From positions 1 through 62,760 of the forward strand of contig QXCQ01000004.1 of assembly GCA_003576535.1 (NCBI GenBank): a DNA stretch of 62,760 nucleotides, in the 5' to 3' direction. Below, one piece after another: positions 1 through 8,891 of this stretch; position 1 is the first letter of the stretch; each line of letters begins with the position of its first letter. The notes beneath the pieces were generated by a model. The model searched no databases. It worked only from the letters and a program-made list of their open reading frames with translations, and had not been told where the DNA came from. The stretch is from Nakamurella silvestris (GTDB lineage Bacteria; Actinomycetota; Actinomycetes; Mycobacteriales; Nakamurellaceae). A program made the translations under genes and the position numbers.

Positions 1-178
1 GAGTGGACGGTGGCACCCCTGGAGGTGGGGTGTGTGGGTCCGCTCGCGGTGGGGGGGGCGAGTGGACGGTGGCACCCCAGAAAGTGGGGTGTGGGGGTCC
101 GCTCGCGGTGGGGCGGCGGTGGGGGGGCGAGTGGACGGTGGCACCCCTGGAGGTGGGGGGTGGGAGTCCACTCGCGGG
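1..178 (+). repeat. Three tandem copies of palindromic repeat family A
   Basis: Three copies of a roughly 50-base imperfect palindrome lie at 1-49, 59-108 and 128-178. Each has an outer arm CGAGTGGAC pairing with GTCCGCTCG and an inner arm GCACCCC pairing with GGGGTG around a loop of about seven bases, and the copies are separated by G-rich spacers. Copy 3 has GTCCACTC in the right arm, which turns the usual wobble pair into a Watson-Crick pair. The same element recurs at 36879, 37750-37971 and 38328. No gene is visible in 1-358. The triplet may mark the end of an upstream plus-strand gene outside the window. Confidence 0.85.
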
Positions 179-358
179 GAGGGCGGAACGCACCCCGGCG
201 CGGTCGTCGGGAATGTGGATGACCTTGGAGTGATCAACCGCGGTGCCGTAGGCTCGGAGCTACTGCCGGGCAGTCGCCAGGGGTGTCGGCTTGTGCGGTT
301 TCGCATCACCGACGGGCCAGATCAGAGTGCCCGATGATGCGATATCACAGGAGGTTTT

Positions 359-1267
359 GTGGAGTCGGATACGGAAGTTTCACGTGAAACCGCGTCGGTC
401 CTGGACCTTGACGACACACCGATCGGTCGTGCGGCGCGCCAAGCGATGGAAGTCCGCAGCGGAGACCTGACCCTTCCCAGGCCGCGCCGGCGTCGTGTGT
501 TCACCATCGCCAACCAGAAGGGCGGCGTTGGGAAGACCACCACCACCGTCAACATCGGCGTGGCTCTCGCGCTCGCGGGGCTCGACGTCCTGGTGATCGA
601 CCTCGACCCCCAGGGCAACACCAGCACCGCCCTGGGTGCCGTTCGGGTAGCCGGAACACCGTCGATCTACGACGTCCTGCTCGGTGAGATCAGCATCGCC
701 GAGGCCGCTCAGACCTGTCCCGAGGCACCCCGCCTGGGTTGCATCCCGGCGACCATCGATCTGGCCGGAGCCGAGATCGAGTTGGTGAACATCGAGAACC
801 GGGAGTTCCGGCTCAAGCACGCCATCGACTCCATCGACGGCGACTTCGACTACGTCCTGATCGACTGCCCGCCCTCCCTGGGGCTGCTGACCATCAACGC
901 GATGGTGGCCGCCCAGGAGGTCCTCATCCCCATCCAGTGCGAGTACTACGCCCTGGAAGGTCTGGGGCAGCTGCTCGGCAACATCGAGCGGATCCAGGCC
1001 CACCTGAACCCCGCCCTTGATGTCACGACCATTCTGCTGACGATGTACGACGCACGCACCAAGCTTGCCGAAGGTGTGGCCACCGAGGTCCGCAACCATT
1101 TCGGTGACAAGGTTCTCTCCTCGGTCATCCCGCGGTCGATCAAGGTCTCCGAGGCCCCCAGCTACAGCCAGTCCGTCATCACCTATGACCCCGGTTCCCG
1201 CGGGGCCACCAGCTACCTGGCTGCGGCCAAGGAAATCGCCGAACGCGGCGCGAAGGAGACAACATGA
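359..1267 (+). CDS. parA: Chromosome partitioning ATPase ParA
   Basis: A 302-residue ParA/Soj-type Walker ATPase that works with ParB and parS to segregate replication origins. The deviant Walker A motif KGGVGKTT is at about residues 54-61, followed by the ParA signatures VIDLDPQGN and [10 protein letters not shown]. The start is a GTG with AGGAGGT at 349-355. The first 45 residues are a charged extension before the ATPase core. The gene overlaps parB by four bases (ATGA), so the two are translationally coupled. A perfect parS core lies within codons 7-11. Length and motifs match chromosomal, not plasmid, ParA proteins. Function is by family and is secure. Confidence 0.97.
   Translation: MESDTEVSRETASVLDLDDTPIGRAARQAMEVRSGDLTLPRPRRRRVFTIANQKGGVGKTTTTVNIGVALALAGLDVLVIDLDPQGNTSTALGAVRVAGTPSIYDVLLGEISIAEAAQTCPEAPRLGCIPATIDLAGAEIELVNIENREFRLKHAIDSIDGDFDYVLIDCPPSLGLLTINAMVAAQEVLIPIQCEYYALEGLGQLLGNIERIQAHLNPALDVTTILLTMYDARTKLAEGVATEVRNHFGDKVLSSVIPRSIKVSEAPSYSQSVITYDPGSRGATSYLAAAKEIAERGAKETT
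377..390. promoter_or_regulatory. parS: parS centromere site inside parA
   Basis: GTTTCACGTGAAAC is a perfect 14-base palindrome identical to the core of the bacterial parS consensus (TGTTNCACGTGAAACA). It lies within the first codons of parA, so it encodes part of the protein as well as probably binding ParB. ParB bound here could also affect parAB expression. A second, 16-base match is at 55880-55895. Confidence 0.92.
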
Positions 1268-2517
1268 GCAAGTCACGGGGCGGCCTTGGTCGCGGTCTCG
1301 CGTCCCTCATCCCGACCGGGCCGTCGACTTCGACCATCAACGATGTGATCATCGGCGGTCGTTCCCTGTCCGAGCCCGAGCCGGCACCCAAGCCGGAATC
1401 AGAGACCGCCCCGGCACCGGTGCCCGAGCCGGAAGCACCGGCGGCACCTGAACCGGCACCCACCGCCCCGGTGGTAGAGGCGTCACCCGCTCCGGCGGAG
1501 AAGGCCGCAGCCACCAAGCCGGCGACCCGGAAACCGGCCGCCCGGAAGCCCTCCCCCACCGCAGCCAAGACCGTGGCGGACGCCTCGAAGGCCGAAGCAC
1601 CCCAGAAGGCAGACACACCGAAGGACGGTGCTGCGGGCACCACCGCGGCTCCGGCAGATACCAGCGGTCAGTCCGCGCAGGCGCAGCAGGTACCGGGAGA
1701 ATCCGGCCCGCAGTACCTGGAGATCCCCGTCGGGCTGATCCGCCCGAACCCGCGGAACCCACGTACGGTCTTCGACGAGGACGCGCTGAGCGAACTCGAG
1801 CACTCCATCCGTGAGTTCGGTCTGCTCCAGCCGATCGTCGTCCGCGCGGTCGATGACGGCTTCGAGCTCATCATGGGTGAACGCCGCTGGCGTGCCTCCC
1901 AGCGGGTCGGACTGGCCGAGATCCCTGCGATCGTCCGGCGGACCGAGGATGCGGATCTGCTGCGGGACGCCCTGCTGGAGAACATCCACCGGGCCAACCT
2001 CAATCCCCTCGAAGAGGCTGCTGCCTACCAGCAGTTGCTGGAGGAGTTCGAGGTCACCCACGAGGAACTCGCCGCTCGGCTCGGACGTAGTCGTCCGGTC
2101 ATCTCGAACACGATCCGGTTGTTGAAACTGCCGGTTCCGGTGCAGCGTCGGGTCGCCGCCGGCGTCCTCTCGGCCGGCCACGCCCGTGCTCTCCTCTCCC
2201 TGGAGGACCCCGGGATGCAGGAGGAGCTGGCGACCAGGATCGTCGCGGAGGGACTCTCGGTGCGTGGCACCGAAGAGGCGGTCACTTTGCTGGCCGGAAC
2301 CAAGAAGCCGACCAAGAAGCCGCCGCGGAAAAAGTTGATCATGCCCGGCCTGGCCGAGCTGGCGACCAATCTGTCCGATGCTTTCGACACCCGGGTGTTG
2401 GTGGAACTCGGTCAGCGCAAGGGCCGGGTGGTGGTGGAGTTCGCGACCGTGGACGATCTCGAGCGCATCGTCGCGTTGATGGCGCCCTCGGTCCCCCAGC
2501 GCGGTAAACGAGCCTGA
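1264..2517 (+). CDS. parB: Chromosome partitioning protein ParB
   Basis: A 417-residue ParB/Spo0J protein: a parS-binding CTP-dependent clamp. The N-terminus has the ParA-interacting LGRGL motif at about residues 8-12. A long Pro/Ala/Lys-rich segment follows (about 36-148), which is clearly longer than in many ParB proteins. The ParB N-domain starts near residue 150, with the CTP-binding GERRWRAS box at about 205-212. A helix-turn-helix region with [16 protein letters not shown] follows, then a C-terminal dimerisation domain ending at 417. The ATG overlaps the parA stop codon. A strong hairpin follows the stop. Confidence 0.97.
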   Translation: MSKSRGGLGRGLASLIPTGPSTSTINDVIIGGRSLSEPEPAPKPESETAPAPVPEPEAPAAPEPAPTAPVVEASPAPAEKAAATKPATRKPAARKPSPTAAKTVADASKAEAPQKADTPKDGAAGTTAAPADTSGQSAQAQQVPGESGPQYLEIPVGLIRPNPRNPRTVFDEDALSELEHSIREFGLLQPIVVRAVDDGFELIMGERRWRASQRVGLAEIPAIVRRTEDADLLRDALLENIHRANLNPLEEAAAYQQLLEEFEVTHEELAARLGRSRPVISNTIRLLKLPVPVQRRVAAGVLSAGHARALLSLEDPGMQEELATRIVAEGLSVRGTEEAVTLLAGTKKPTKKPPRKKLIMPGLAELATNLSDAFDTRVLVELGQRKGRVVVEFATVDDLERIVALMAPSVPQRGKRA

Positions 2518-2524
2518 TACGGGT

Positions 2525-2572
2525 GATGCTGTGGCCGAGTCCTCCGGAGATCCGGATATCGGCCACAGCATC
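2525..2572. terminator. Bidirectional terminator hairpin after parB
   Basis: GATGCTGTGGCCGA (2525-2538) pairs perfectly with TCGGCCACAGCATC (2559-2572), giving 14 base pairs and a 20-base loop. It begins eight bases after the parB stop and lies between convergent genes (parB and the HAD phosphatase), so it can serve both strands. No long T-tract follows, which is usual for actinobacteria. Confidence 0.75.
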
Positions 2573-2726
2573 CCGCGGTAGAACAATCAGCCTTCACAAA
2601 TGAACAACCAAGGACACCAGGTAGTTTCGTCACGGTGACGATAAGGCACTCGTGCCGGCGTCGAATTCGCCACATCACCCCTACACCAACGGCTTTCGAG
2701 TGGATGCGGCCCAGAGGCCCCAGATC

Positions 2727-3590
2727 TCAGCCGGTCGGCAGTGCGTTGTCGGCAAACCAACGCAGAATCTCCTCGCCGGCGAGGATTCCGGCGTTCTCCG
2801 TCACGGTCAGGTTCGGTCGCATCCAGTTCTCACTCGCCAGTTCGCCGTGCCGTGGACGGATCGCCAGATCGGCTGCCTCCAGCATGTCCGAGTCCAGTCC
2901 CCCGTCACCTGCGGCCAGCACCCGGTTGGCGTCGAGTCGTTTGGCAACCTCGTGCAGGGCGGCGCTCTTGGACAGCGGCTGCGGGATCGAGTAGATCTTG
3001 CGACCCTGCATCGACGTCCGCCAGCCACGCTCGGCACACCAGGCGGTCCACTCCGGGAAGAACTCCAGCGGCAGCTTGGCCAGGTCGACCACGAGATAGC
3101 AGAACAAGTCATCAGCCGTTCGACGCTTGATCACCCAGTCACCCTGGGTGCGCAGTTTCGCCTCCTTGCGGACCTCCGCCAGTGACGCGCCACCCGCAGC
3201 GATGGTCGCTTCCAGGTTCGAGCGCCAGCTGTGGTCGGGGCGACCGTCCTCGATGATCGTCCCGCCGTTGCTGGTGATCGCAAACCTGCGATTTCCCAAC
3301 GGAAGTCGCAATCTCTCGAACTGTTCCCGGGTCCGGGTCGTGCACGGCACCACGGGATGCCGGTGGGCCAGATCGGACAACATCGACAAGGCAGCCAGGG
3401 TCATGAACGAGGATGGGCGCCCGTCGAGGACCTCCACCGACACCATGGTGGGCGCCTCGATGTCCGGTCCCGGCAGCTGGACCGCGGCCGGGGAGAAGAT
3501 CATGGTGCGATCCAGGTCGGTCACGATCATCGGCCGCACCTCGGGCCCGGCATCCGCCGCGGGCGAGGGCTCGATCGGGTACTCGCTCAC
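2727..3590 (-). CDS. HAD-superfamily phosphatase of the Ter biosynthetic operon
   Basis: A 287-residue Cof/SPP-like HAD hydrolase, probably a cytosolic magnesium-dependent phosphatase acting on a sugar or nucleoside phosphate. The catalytic motif DLDRT has its two aspartates at residues 25 and 27, and motif IV GDGGLDSDM is near the C-terminus. The GTG start overlaps the upstream StiP-like gene by four bases (GTGA at 3587-3590). It is the last gene of a four-gene overlapping operon. HAD phosphatases are known companions of the PRTase/ATP-grasp genes of Ter-linked clusters; the actual substrate is unknown. Confidence 0.85.
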   Translation of the reverse strand: MSEYPIEPSPAADAGPEVRPMIVTDLDRTMIFSPAAVQLPGPDIEAPTMVSVEVLDGRPSSFMTLAALSMLSDLAHRHPVVPCTTRTREQFERLRLPLGNRRFAITSNGGTIIEDGRPDHSWRSNLEATIAAGGASLAEVRKEAKLRTQGDWVIKRRTADDLFCYLVVDLAKLPLEFFPEWTAWCAERGWRTSMQGRKIYSIPQPLSKSAALHEVAKRLDANRVLAAGDGGLDSDMLEAADLAIRPRHGELASENWMRPNLTVTENAGILAGEEILRWFADNALPTG

Positions 3591-4729
3591 AGTTGATCCT
3601 CCACCGCATCGGTCTTCAGCCTCTGGATGAGCCCCACGCACGAATACGGCAGATCGGGGACCAGATCCACCGGAACACCCCGTTCGGCCGCCAGCAGCCG
3701 GATGTGGGCGTGGTCGGGGTCGTTGAGATCCCGGACCAGTACCCGCCACGGCATCCGGCGCAGCAGGACCCGGGTCGTCTCCCCAACGCCGGGTTTGACG
3801 AAGTTGACCGACTCGATGCCGTACTCCTGCCGGATCCGTTCCACCGCAGCCCATCCGGCCCAGGTCGGCGAGCGGTCCGCTGCCTGCAGGGCGGGCAGCG
3901 CAGCTGCCACCCGCGCCTTGGCGGCGGGGAAAGCCGCTGTCACCGCGTCGAGGAAGACCGACGACATGTCGGCCTCGGCGAGATCGGCGTAGAACTTCGC
4001 CCCGTGGAACTGCCCCGGCCCGATGTAGGCATCGTTGAGCACGGTGCGCGAGACCAGGCCGGACACGGTCGAGTTCAGACAGGCCGAGGCGATCAGGAAG
4101 TCGTCCCGGGTACCGAAGGTGCGGACACAGCTGCCCGGATCGGCCAGGACGGCGAGGTCGGCGTTGAAGGTCGGCCCGCCGGCCCGTTCCACTTCGGCCA
4201 GGGCATCGGTGAGCTCGCGGGCGATGGCACCCTTGCCGGTCCAGCCGTCGACGAACACCACATTCGCCGGATCATGGTGTGCTGCAAGGTATTCCAGTGC
4301 AACGCGGTCGATGCCACGGCCCCGGACGATCGAAACCGCGTAGTGCGGCAGCTCCACCTGGCGGGAGAAAGCGGCCCACCGCTTCATCAGGATGCCCACC
4401 GGGGTCCCCGCGCGGGCCAGGGACACCAGCACGCTGCCCTCGCCCCGTTCGGCGAGCACCAGCTCAGTGACAAGTCCGACGGCCTCGGCCAGTCGGCCGG
4501 CGGTAGCGGCCAGCACCTCGTCGAAGAGCCTGCGGTACTCCGCACCGGGCTGGAACTCGATCGGCAGGGACTCGGCGTAGTGGGCAGTCCCCGCCTGGAT
4601 CTTCTTCTCCCGCTCTGCCACATCGGCTTCCAGGTCGATCAGGGACAGATCGGTCAGCAACCACGCGACCTCGTCGGCCCGGTAGGAGCCGAAAGCCGTT
4701 CCGTACAAAGGATCAGGCAGATCCGTCAT
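3587..4729 (-). CDS. StiP-like protein with C-terminal PELOTA RNA-binding domain
   Basis: A protein of about 380 residues. The main part (roughly 25-290) resembles the family named cysteine protease StiP N-terminal (formerly PRTase_1, DUF2983), with conserved stretches such as SLARAGTPVG, HYAVSIVRGRGID and VFVDGWTGKG. The last 85 residues resemble the PELOTA_1 RNA-binding domain found fused to this family. The chosen ATG at 4729 has GGGGAAG at good spacing; a GTG two codons upstream (4735) lies directly against that site and is less likely. It overlaps the PRTase gene by 17 bases. The protein belongs to Ter-associated biosynthetic loci; the biochemical activity is unproven. Confidence 0.83.
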   Translation of the reverse strand: MTDLPDPLYGTAFGSYRADEVAWLLTDLSLIDLEADVAEREKKIQAGTAHYAESLPIEFQPGAEYRRLFDEVLAATAGRLAEAVGLVTELVLAERGEGSVLVSLARAGTPVGILMKRWAAFSRQVELPHYAVSIVRGRGIDRVALEYLAAHHDPANVVFVDGWTGKGAIARELTDALAEVERAGGPTFNADLAVLADPGSCVRTFGTRDDFLIASACLNSTVSGLVSRTVLNDAYIGPGQFHGAKFYADLAEADMSSVFLDAVTAAFPAAKARVAAALPALQAADRSPTWAGWAAVERIRQEYGIESVNFVKPGVGETTRVLLRRMPWRVLVRDLNDPDHAHIRLLAAERGVPVDLVPDLPYSCVGLIQRLKTDAVEDQL

Positions 4730-6173
4730 CAACACTTCCCCGTTCTGTACTGCGTTGCAGGCCTGTTCGCACCGGGTCCGCTCCGGTGACCGCGGCGAGC
4801 ACCACTGGCACCCCCCAGGATGCCACGACCGTCACCAGGCCTCGCGGGCCGTACAGCAGGTCGGTGTCGGCGGGCCCGTCCACCAGGACGACGACCACGT
4901 CGGCCTCGGTGAAGTCGAGACCGGCGCCGTCGAGCCACAGGGCGTTGTTGAGGTAGCGGTCGACGACCGTGTCCCCCTCGGGGTCCACGAAGGCGACCCG
5001 GCGACGGACCGGGTACCCCGGGTCGTCCACCGGGAAGACCGGTGAGCGGGTGGTGGTCTGGTAGCGCACGTCCAGACCCGTGGTCTCGGTGAGCCGTACA
5101 CCCACCATGTGCGGCAGGTACATGAATTCCTCGGTACCCAGCAGCAGGACCCGTTGATAGGAGCTGAGTTCCGGGGCCAGAGCCGCCACGATCCGGTCGA
5201 CACCGGCCCGGAAACCGGCGCGGTCCGAGCCCAGGAATCCGTGCCGACCGCCGTCGGGAACGTCTGCGGGCCAGTCGATCTGCACCCGAGAGATCGGGGC
5301 CGAACTCCCCGGACCGGCCGGTACCGCGCCCGGCACCGAACCGACGACCGGAAGGGACTGCATGAGATCGGCCGCATCGGTGAGGATCCCGGCAGGCAGA
5401 TGAACCCGGCCGGAGACCAGGGAGACCACCTCGATCGTCACCCCCAGCTCCCGTGCGAAGGTACGAAGCTCCTCGTCGGCCTCGGCCGAGCGGAGGTCGA
5501 CCAGGGCCGCCACCACGTAACCCGAGCGCGGGAATTGTTGCTGCAGAGCAGATATCGTCGCCATCAGGGTCCTGCCCGTGCTGAACTCGTCATCGACGAG
5601 GATCATCGGCAGATCACCGGAGAGCACCTCCCCCGGCAACGGCGACAGCAGGTGGGTGGAGGCGTGGGAGTGGCCCTCCTCGAAGGTTCCGGTCGGTGTC
5701 ACCCCCGGAACCTCACGCCGGGTGGAGTGCAGGTAGTACGGGGCGCGGAGGGCGTCCGCGACGCTGTGCCCCAAACCCGTTGCGGTCTCGGCGAAACCGA
5801 CCACCAGGACGTCCAGGACCGGAAGCTCTTCGGTGTCGATGACGTTCAGGAGTGCCTCGGGATGACCATCGAGCGCCGCGCGGGCAGCCTGCGGCCACGA
5901 GGCCGGTACGGGATCGGTGACGGACTCCAGGACGCGCCGCACCAGCAGGCCGAGCAGCAGCCCGGCCCCGTGGACCAGCCGCGGGTCGACCGGGATGTGC
6001 TTCCCGAGCACCGTGGACACGAGAAGGTGTGCCCGGCGTGGGTTCTGGCGTACCGCAACACCGACCAGATCGGACAGCTCCAGGCCCACCGGCGAACTGC
6101 CGGTCTCCAGGACGACACCGAGTCGTTCGGCCACCCAGCTGTCGATCCGCGCCGGCGTCTGTGCCGAACTCAC
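4713..6173 (-). CDS. Phosphoribosyltransferase with TRSP domain
   Basis: A 486-residue protein. The N-terminal half is a PRTase_2-type phosphoribosyltransferase with the PRPP-binding loop VDDEFSTGRT at about residues 188-197. The C-terminal half is a TRSP domain, named for the TRSP motif seen here as TTTRSPVF near residue 372. In Ter-linked operons this pair is proposed to build a nucleoside-like metabolite from PRPP. The GTG start overlaps the aldolase-like gene by four bases (6170-6173), so the longer upstream reading to 6266 is not needed. The 3' end overlaps the StiP gene. Substrate unknown. Confidence 0.86.
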   Translation of the reverse strand: MSSAQTPARIDSWVAERLGVVLETGSSPVGLELSDLVGVAVRQNPRRAHLLVSTVLGKHIPVDPRLVHGAGLLLGLLVRRVLESVTDPVPASWPQAARAALDGHPEALLNVIDTEELPVLDVLVVGFAETATGLGHSVADALRAPYYLHSTRREVPGVTPTGTFEEGHSHASTHLLSPLPGEVLSGDLPMILVDDEFSTGRTLMATISALQQQFPRSGYVVAALVDLRSAEADEELRTFARELGVTIEVVSLVSGRVHLPAGILTDAADLMQSLPVVGSVPGAVPAGPGSSAPISRVQIDWPADVPDGGRHGFLGSDRAGFRAGVDRIVAALAPELSSYQRVLLLGTEEFMYLPHMVGVRLTETTGLDVRYQTTTRSPVFPVDDPGYPVRRRVAFVDPEGDTVVDRYLNNALWLDGAGLDFTEADVVVVLVDGPADTDLLYGPRGLVTVVASWGVPVVLAAVTGADPVRTGLQRSTERGSVDDGSA

Positions 6174-7324
6174 ATCTCCGCCAGGGCGGCAAGCAGCTCG
6201 ACGAAGCTCACGTCCTCGCCGGCGACGCCGTACACACCGGCCTGCAACATGATTCGCTCCGCCCACCGGCGGTGGGGGCCGAGCTCGTTCATCTTGTTGC
6301 GGTACCCGGACGCACGGACCCCGGAGCCGCCGATCTCCAGCACGTCCATGGCGTCGGTGAACTCCTCGTGGGAGACCACGGAGAGGGCGTGCACCGCCGG
6401 TACGTGGGTCGGATGGATCACGGTTTTGCCCTGGAGGCCGTTCGCGCGGTCCAGGGTCACCTCCCTGATCAGGCCGTCCAGGTCCCGCAGTACCAGTCGC
6501 TGCCGCAGACGGAGCTCGTCGGCATCACCGAAGGGGGTGGCACGCAGCTGCGGGCGGAAGAGCCGCTCGTGGTTGGCGAAGTACTCCCAGACCGGCCCGG
6601 TGATGGTGAACCCGGTCCCGTCCGGCCGGCCGAGGTGGTTGACCATGTCCGAGATGAGGTCGGCGACCACCCGGACGTCGTAGATGATCAGATCGCGGTC
6701 CCGGCGGATGCCGAACAACCCGGAAAGGTCCGTCGCCCCGATCCGAACCGCGAGAATCATTTCACGGTAACGGTTCAGCAGTTCGCGGATGCCCGTCAGC
6801 ACCGCGTCCCTGGACTCCCGGTAGATCACCTCGGGGGTCTCCAGCACCGGCATGGCGAACATCGGGTGCCCGGAGATCTCGGAGGCGTCGATGATCGCCT
6901 CGAGGAACTCCTCACCGGTCCAGGGCGAGAACTTCGGCAGCACGAACCCGGTCAGCGCGGTGATCTGGCCGTTCAGCCGCGCGGACACCTCACGGATGTG
7001 GTCGGCGGTCCGCACCCGGACGAACAGCATGGCGTCCACCGGGTTTCGGGCCAGCTCACGCAGGGCGTCGACGGCCAGGCCGAGGGCGTCCTCCACCCGC
7101 GCGTCCTCGACGGCGTCCTCGAGGTCGATCACCATCGAGCGGACACCCTTGGCCACCCTGCGGCGGATGGCGTTCTCCAGGTCGTCCCGGACCCCGGGGA
7201 TGTACAGCGTCGCACCCAGCGCCAGGGACAGGATCTCCACGCCGCTGGAGGCGTCGAAGTGTTGCGGCTCAATGTGAAACAGCCGCTGCCGAACATCTTC
7301 GGCGAGGTGATCGAAATGACGCAC
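6170..7324 (-). CDS. HpcH/HpaI aldolase / citrate lyase beta-like protein
   Basis: A 384-residue TIM-barrel protein of the HpcH/HpaI and CitE superfamily, expected to form or break a carbon-carbon bond using an alpha-keto acid or acyl donor. The segment VIDLEDAVED at about residues 63-72 is the acidic signature of the family. It starts at GTG 7324 (VRHFDHL) with AAGGA eight bases upstream, and this start matches the usual opening of Ter-linked members. It is the first gene of the minus-strand operon and faces the ATP-grasp gene across a 391-base divergent region. The role in a Ter metabolite pathway is inferred from context. Confidence 0.85.
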   Translation of the reverse strand: MRHFDHLAEDVRQRLFHIEPQHFDASSGVEILSLALGATLYIPGVRDDLENAIRRRVAKGVRSMVIDLEDAVEDARVEDALGLAVDALRELARNPVDAMLFVRVRTADHIREVSARLNGQITALTGFVLPKFSPWTGEEFLEAIIDASEISGHPMFAMPVLETPEVIYRESRDAVLTGIRELLNRYREMILAVRIGATDLSGLFGIRRDRDLIIYDVRVVADLISDMVNHLGRPDGTGFTITGPVWEYFANHERLFRPQLRATPFGDADELRLRQRLVLRDLDGLIREVTLDRANGLQGKTVIHPTHVPAVHALSVVSHEEFTDAMDVLEIGGSGVRASGYRNKMNELGPHRRWAERIMLQAGVYGVAGEDVSFVELLAALAEM

Positions 7325-7715
7325 GTGATGAATCCTTCTACTCGAACGCTGGACGACCCGCCGGTCACACAGCACCAGGCGGATCGGTCCGTGGGGACGG
7401 GTCTGCGCGGTGCGGCATGGAGCCGGGCGGGTGAGTGCCCCCCGGGACGACCGGAGTGGGCGGGAACTGCTGGAGGCACTGCGAGCTGGGTGACAGCTGA
7501 CCAACGGGTACTGCGGTGGAACCGGGACAGCACGGGCACGGGTGGGAACCAGATCTGACCGCCTGCACGGCCCGAGAAGCGCGGCCTGAGGAGACAGGGC
7601 ACCCTCGTCGCCAGACTAAGCTCTCCATGACGGACAGCGCTGATCGTCCATGATGTCGATGTCCGGAGTTCACCTCAGGTTGGAACCGGCGTTTCCCCTG
7701 TGTAAGGAGTGTTCC
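7325..7715. promoter_or_regulatory. Divergent intergenic region of the Ter biosynthetic genes
   Basis: 391 bases between the oppositely directed aldolase-like and ATP-grasp genes. It must carry promoters for both. No convincing -35/-10 pair or clear operator was found; TAAGCT near 7617 is only a weak -10 candidate for the plus strand. A weak inverted repeat, CATGACGGAC with GTCCATG, lies at about 7626-7652. No gene is seen. Confidence 0.5.
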
Positions 7716-8891
7716 GTGTCTGCTGTGCGCATCTGGTTCAACCGCAACTTTGCGACGAACATGCATACTTTGACGCAGATCCGTGAAAATAGCGAGGGGC
7801 GCTCGGTCACACTTTTCGGGTCGCACGTCGACGTGTCCTCGCCGATGCTCGCGGCCTGCGATCATGCCTTCCTGGAACCTCCGTACGTGGGGGACGAGTA
7901 CGTCGACTACGCGCTGGACTTCTGTTCCCAGAACCGGATAGAGGTATTCCTCCCGGTCCTGGCGCAGGAGGCCATCGCCCAGCGGATCGAGGACTTCACC
8001 GCCGCCGGTGTCCGGGTCATCGCCCCCACCCACGCCTCCATCGCCCTGCTGGCGGACAAGGCGGCGACCTACCGCTCGTTGACCTCCCGCCCGGACCTGG
8101 TGCCGCCGTGGCGTGAGATCACCGGCTCCGCGGAGTTCTCCCAGGCCCTCGTCGAGTTCGGCGAGGACCTGCACCACGAGGCCAAACTCGTCCTGAAGCC
8201 TTCCCGCGGGGTCGGTGCCGACGGGGTCAGGTTCCTCGTCCCGGACAAGCCCTCGTTGGCATCACTCCTGGGACCGGTCGAGCCGATCGTGACCCCGGAG
8301 GAGGTCCTGCGGGTCCTGGAGTCCGCCGAGTCCCTCGGCATCCACGTCCCGCCCGTCCTGGTGATGCCCTACCTGCAGCGGCCCGAGATCAGCGTGGACG
8401 TGCTGGCCCGTGACGGCAAGGTCGTCGTCGCGGTCCCTCGGGTCAAGGCGGGTCGGGACCGGGTGCTGGACTGCGACCCGGAGATCATGCCGATCGTGCA
8501 CGACCTGGTGGCCTTCTTCGGCCTGCACGCCCTGGTCAACCTGCAGTTCCGCTACTGGCGGGGTCGCCCGGTGCTCCTGGAGATCAACACCCGGCCGGCC
8601 GGTGGCCTGTTCCAGACCCAGCTGGCCGGGGTCAACATCCCGTGGCTGGCGGTGAAGACGGCCCTCGGCGAGGAGATCACCGCGGCCGAGTCCACGCCGG
8701 TCCTCGGGGCGAAGTACGTGACCGTGACGACCCTGGTCCCGCTGGCCGACACCCCGCCGGTGCAGATCCTGACCTCGGGCCTAGCGGCCGGAGACCTGAC
8801 CCCGGACCCGATCCACCACGCCGCTGACGAAGGCAGTGATGGCGCCGAGTTCACTGAGGTAGGACCAGTAGTCGGGGTGGACGCCGGTTAG
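7716..8891 (+). CDS. ATP-grasp ligase of the Ter-associated cluster
   Basis: A 391-residue ATP-grasp enzyme related to carbamoyl-phosphate synthase and carboxylate-amine ligases. The ATP-binding lysine stretch LVLKPSRGVGADGV is near residue 160 and the metal-binding LLEINTRPAGG near residue 287. The GTG start at 7716 (VSAVRIWFNRNF) has AAGGAG seven bases upstream. It diverges from the four-gene minus-strand operon and probably ligates an amino acid or similar group onto the product of those enzymes (inference). Its last 37 codons overlap the 3' end of the convergent coiled-coil gene, and that tail looks non-conserved. Confidence 0.85.
   Translation: MSAVRIWFNRNFATNMHTLTQIRENSEGRSVTLFGSHVDVSSPMLAACDHAFLEPPYVGDEYVDYALDFCSQNRIEVFLPVLAQEAIAQRIEDFTAAGVRVIAPTHASIALLADKAATYRSLTSRPDLVPPWREITGSAEFSQALVEFGEDLHHEAKLVLKPSRGVGADGVRFLVPDKPSLASLLGPVEPIVTPEEVLRVLESAESLGIHVPPVLVMPYLQRPEISVDVLARDGKVVVAVPRVKAGRDRVLDCDPEIMPIVHDLVAFFGLHALVNLQFRYWRGRPVLLEINTRPAGGLFQTQLAGVNIPWLAVKTALGEEITAAESTPVLGAKYVTVTTLVPLADTPPVQILTSGLAAGDLTPDPIHHAADEGSDGAEFTEVGPVVGVDAG

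Noticed and set aside
1-178. Repeats spaced like a short CRISPR array
   Set aside because: The repeated unit is a 50-base palindrome with short G-rich spacers, the units differ from each other, copies are dispersed, and no cas gene is present.
6174-6266. N-terminal extension of the PRTase gene
   Set aside because: The added residues are Arg-rich shadow sequence of the aldolase-like gene, and the GTGA overlap at 6170 gives a normal coupled start.
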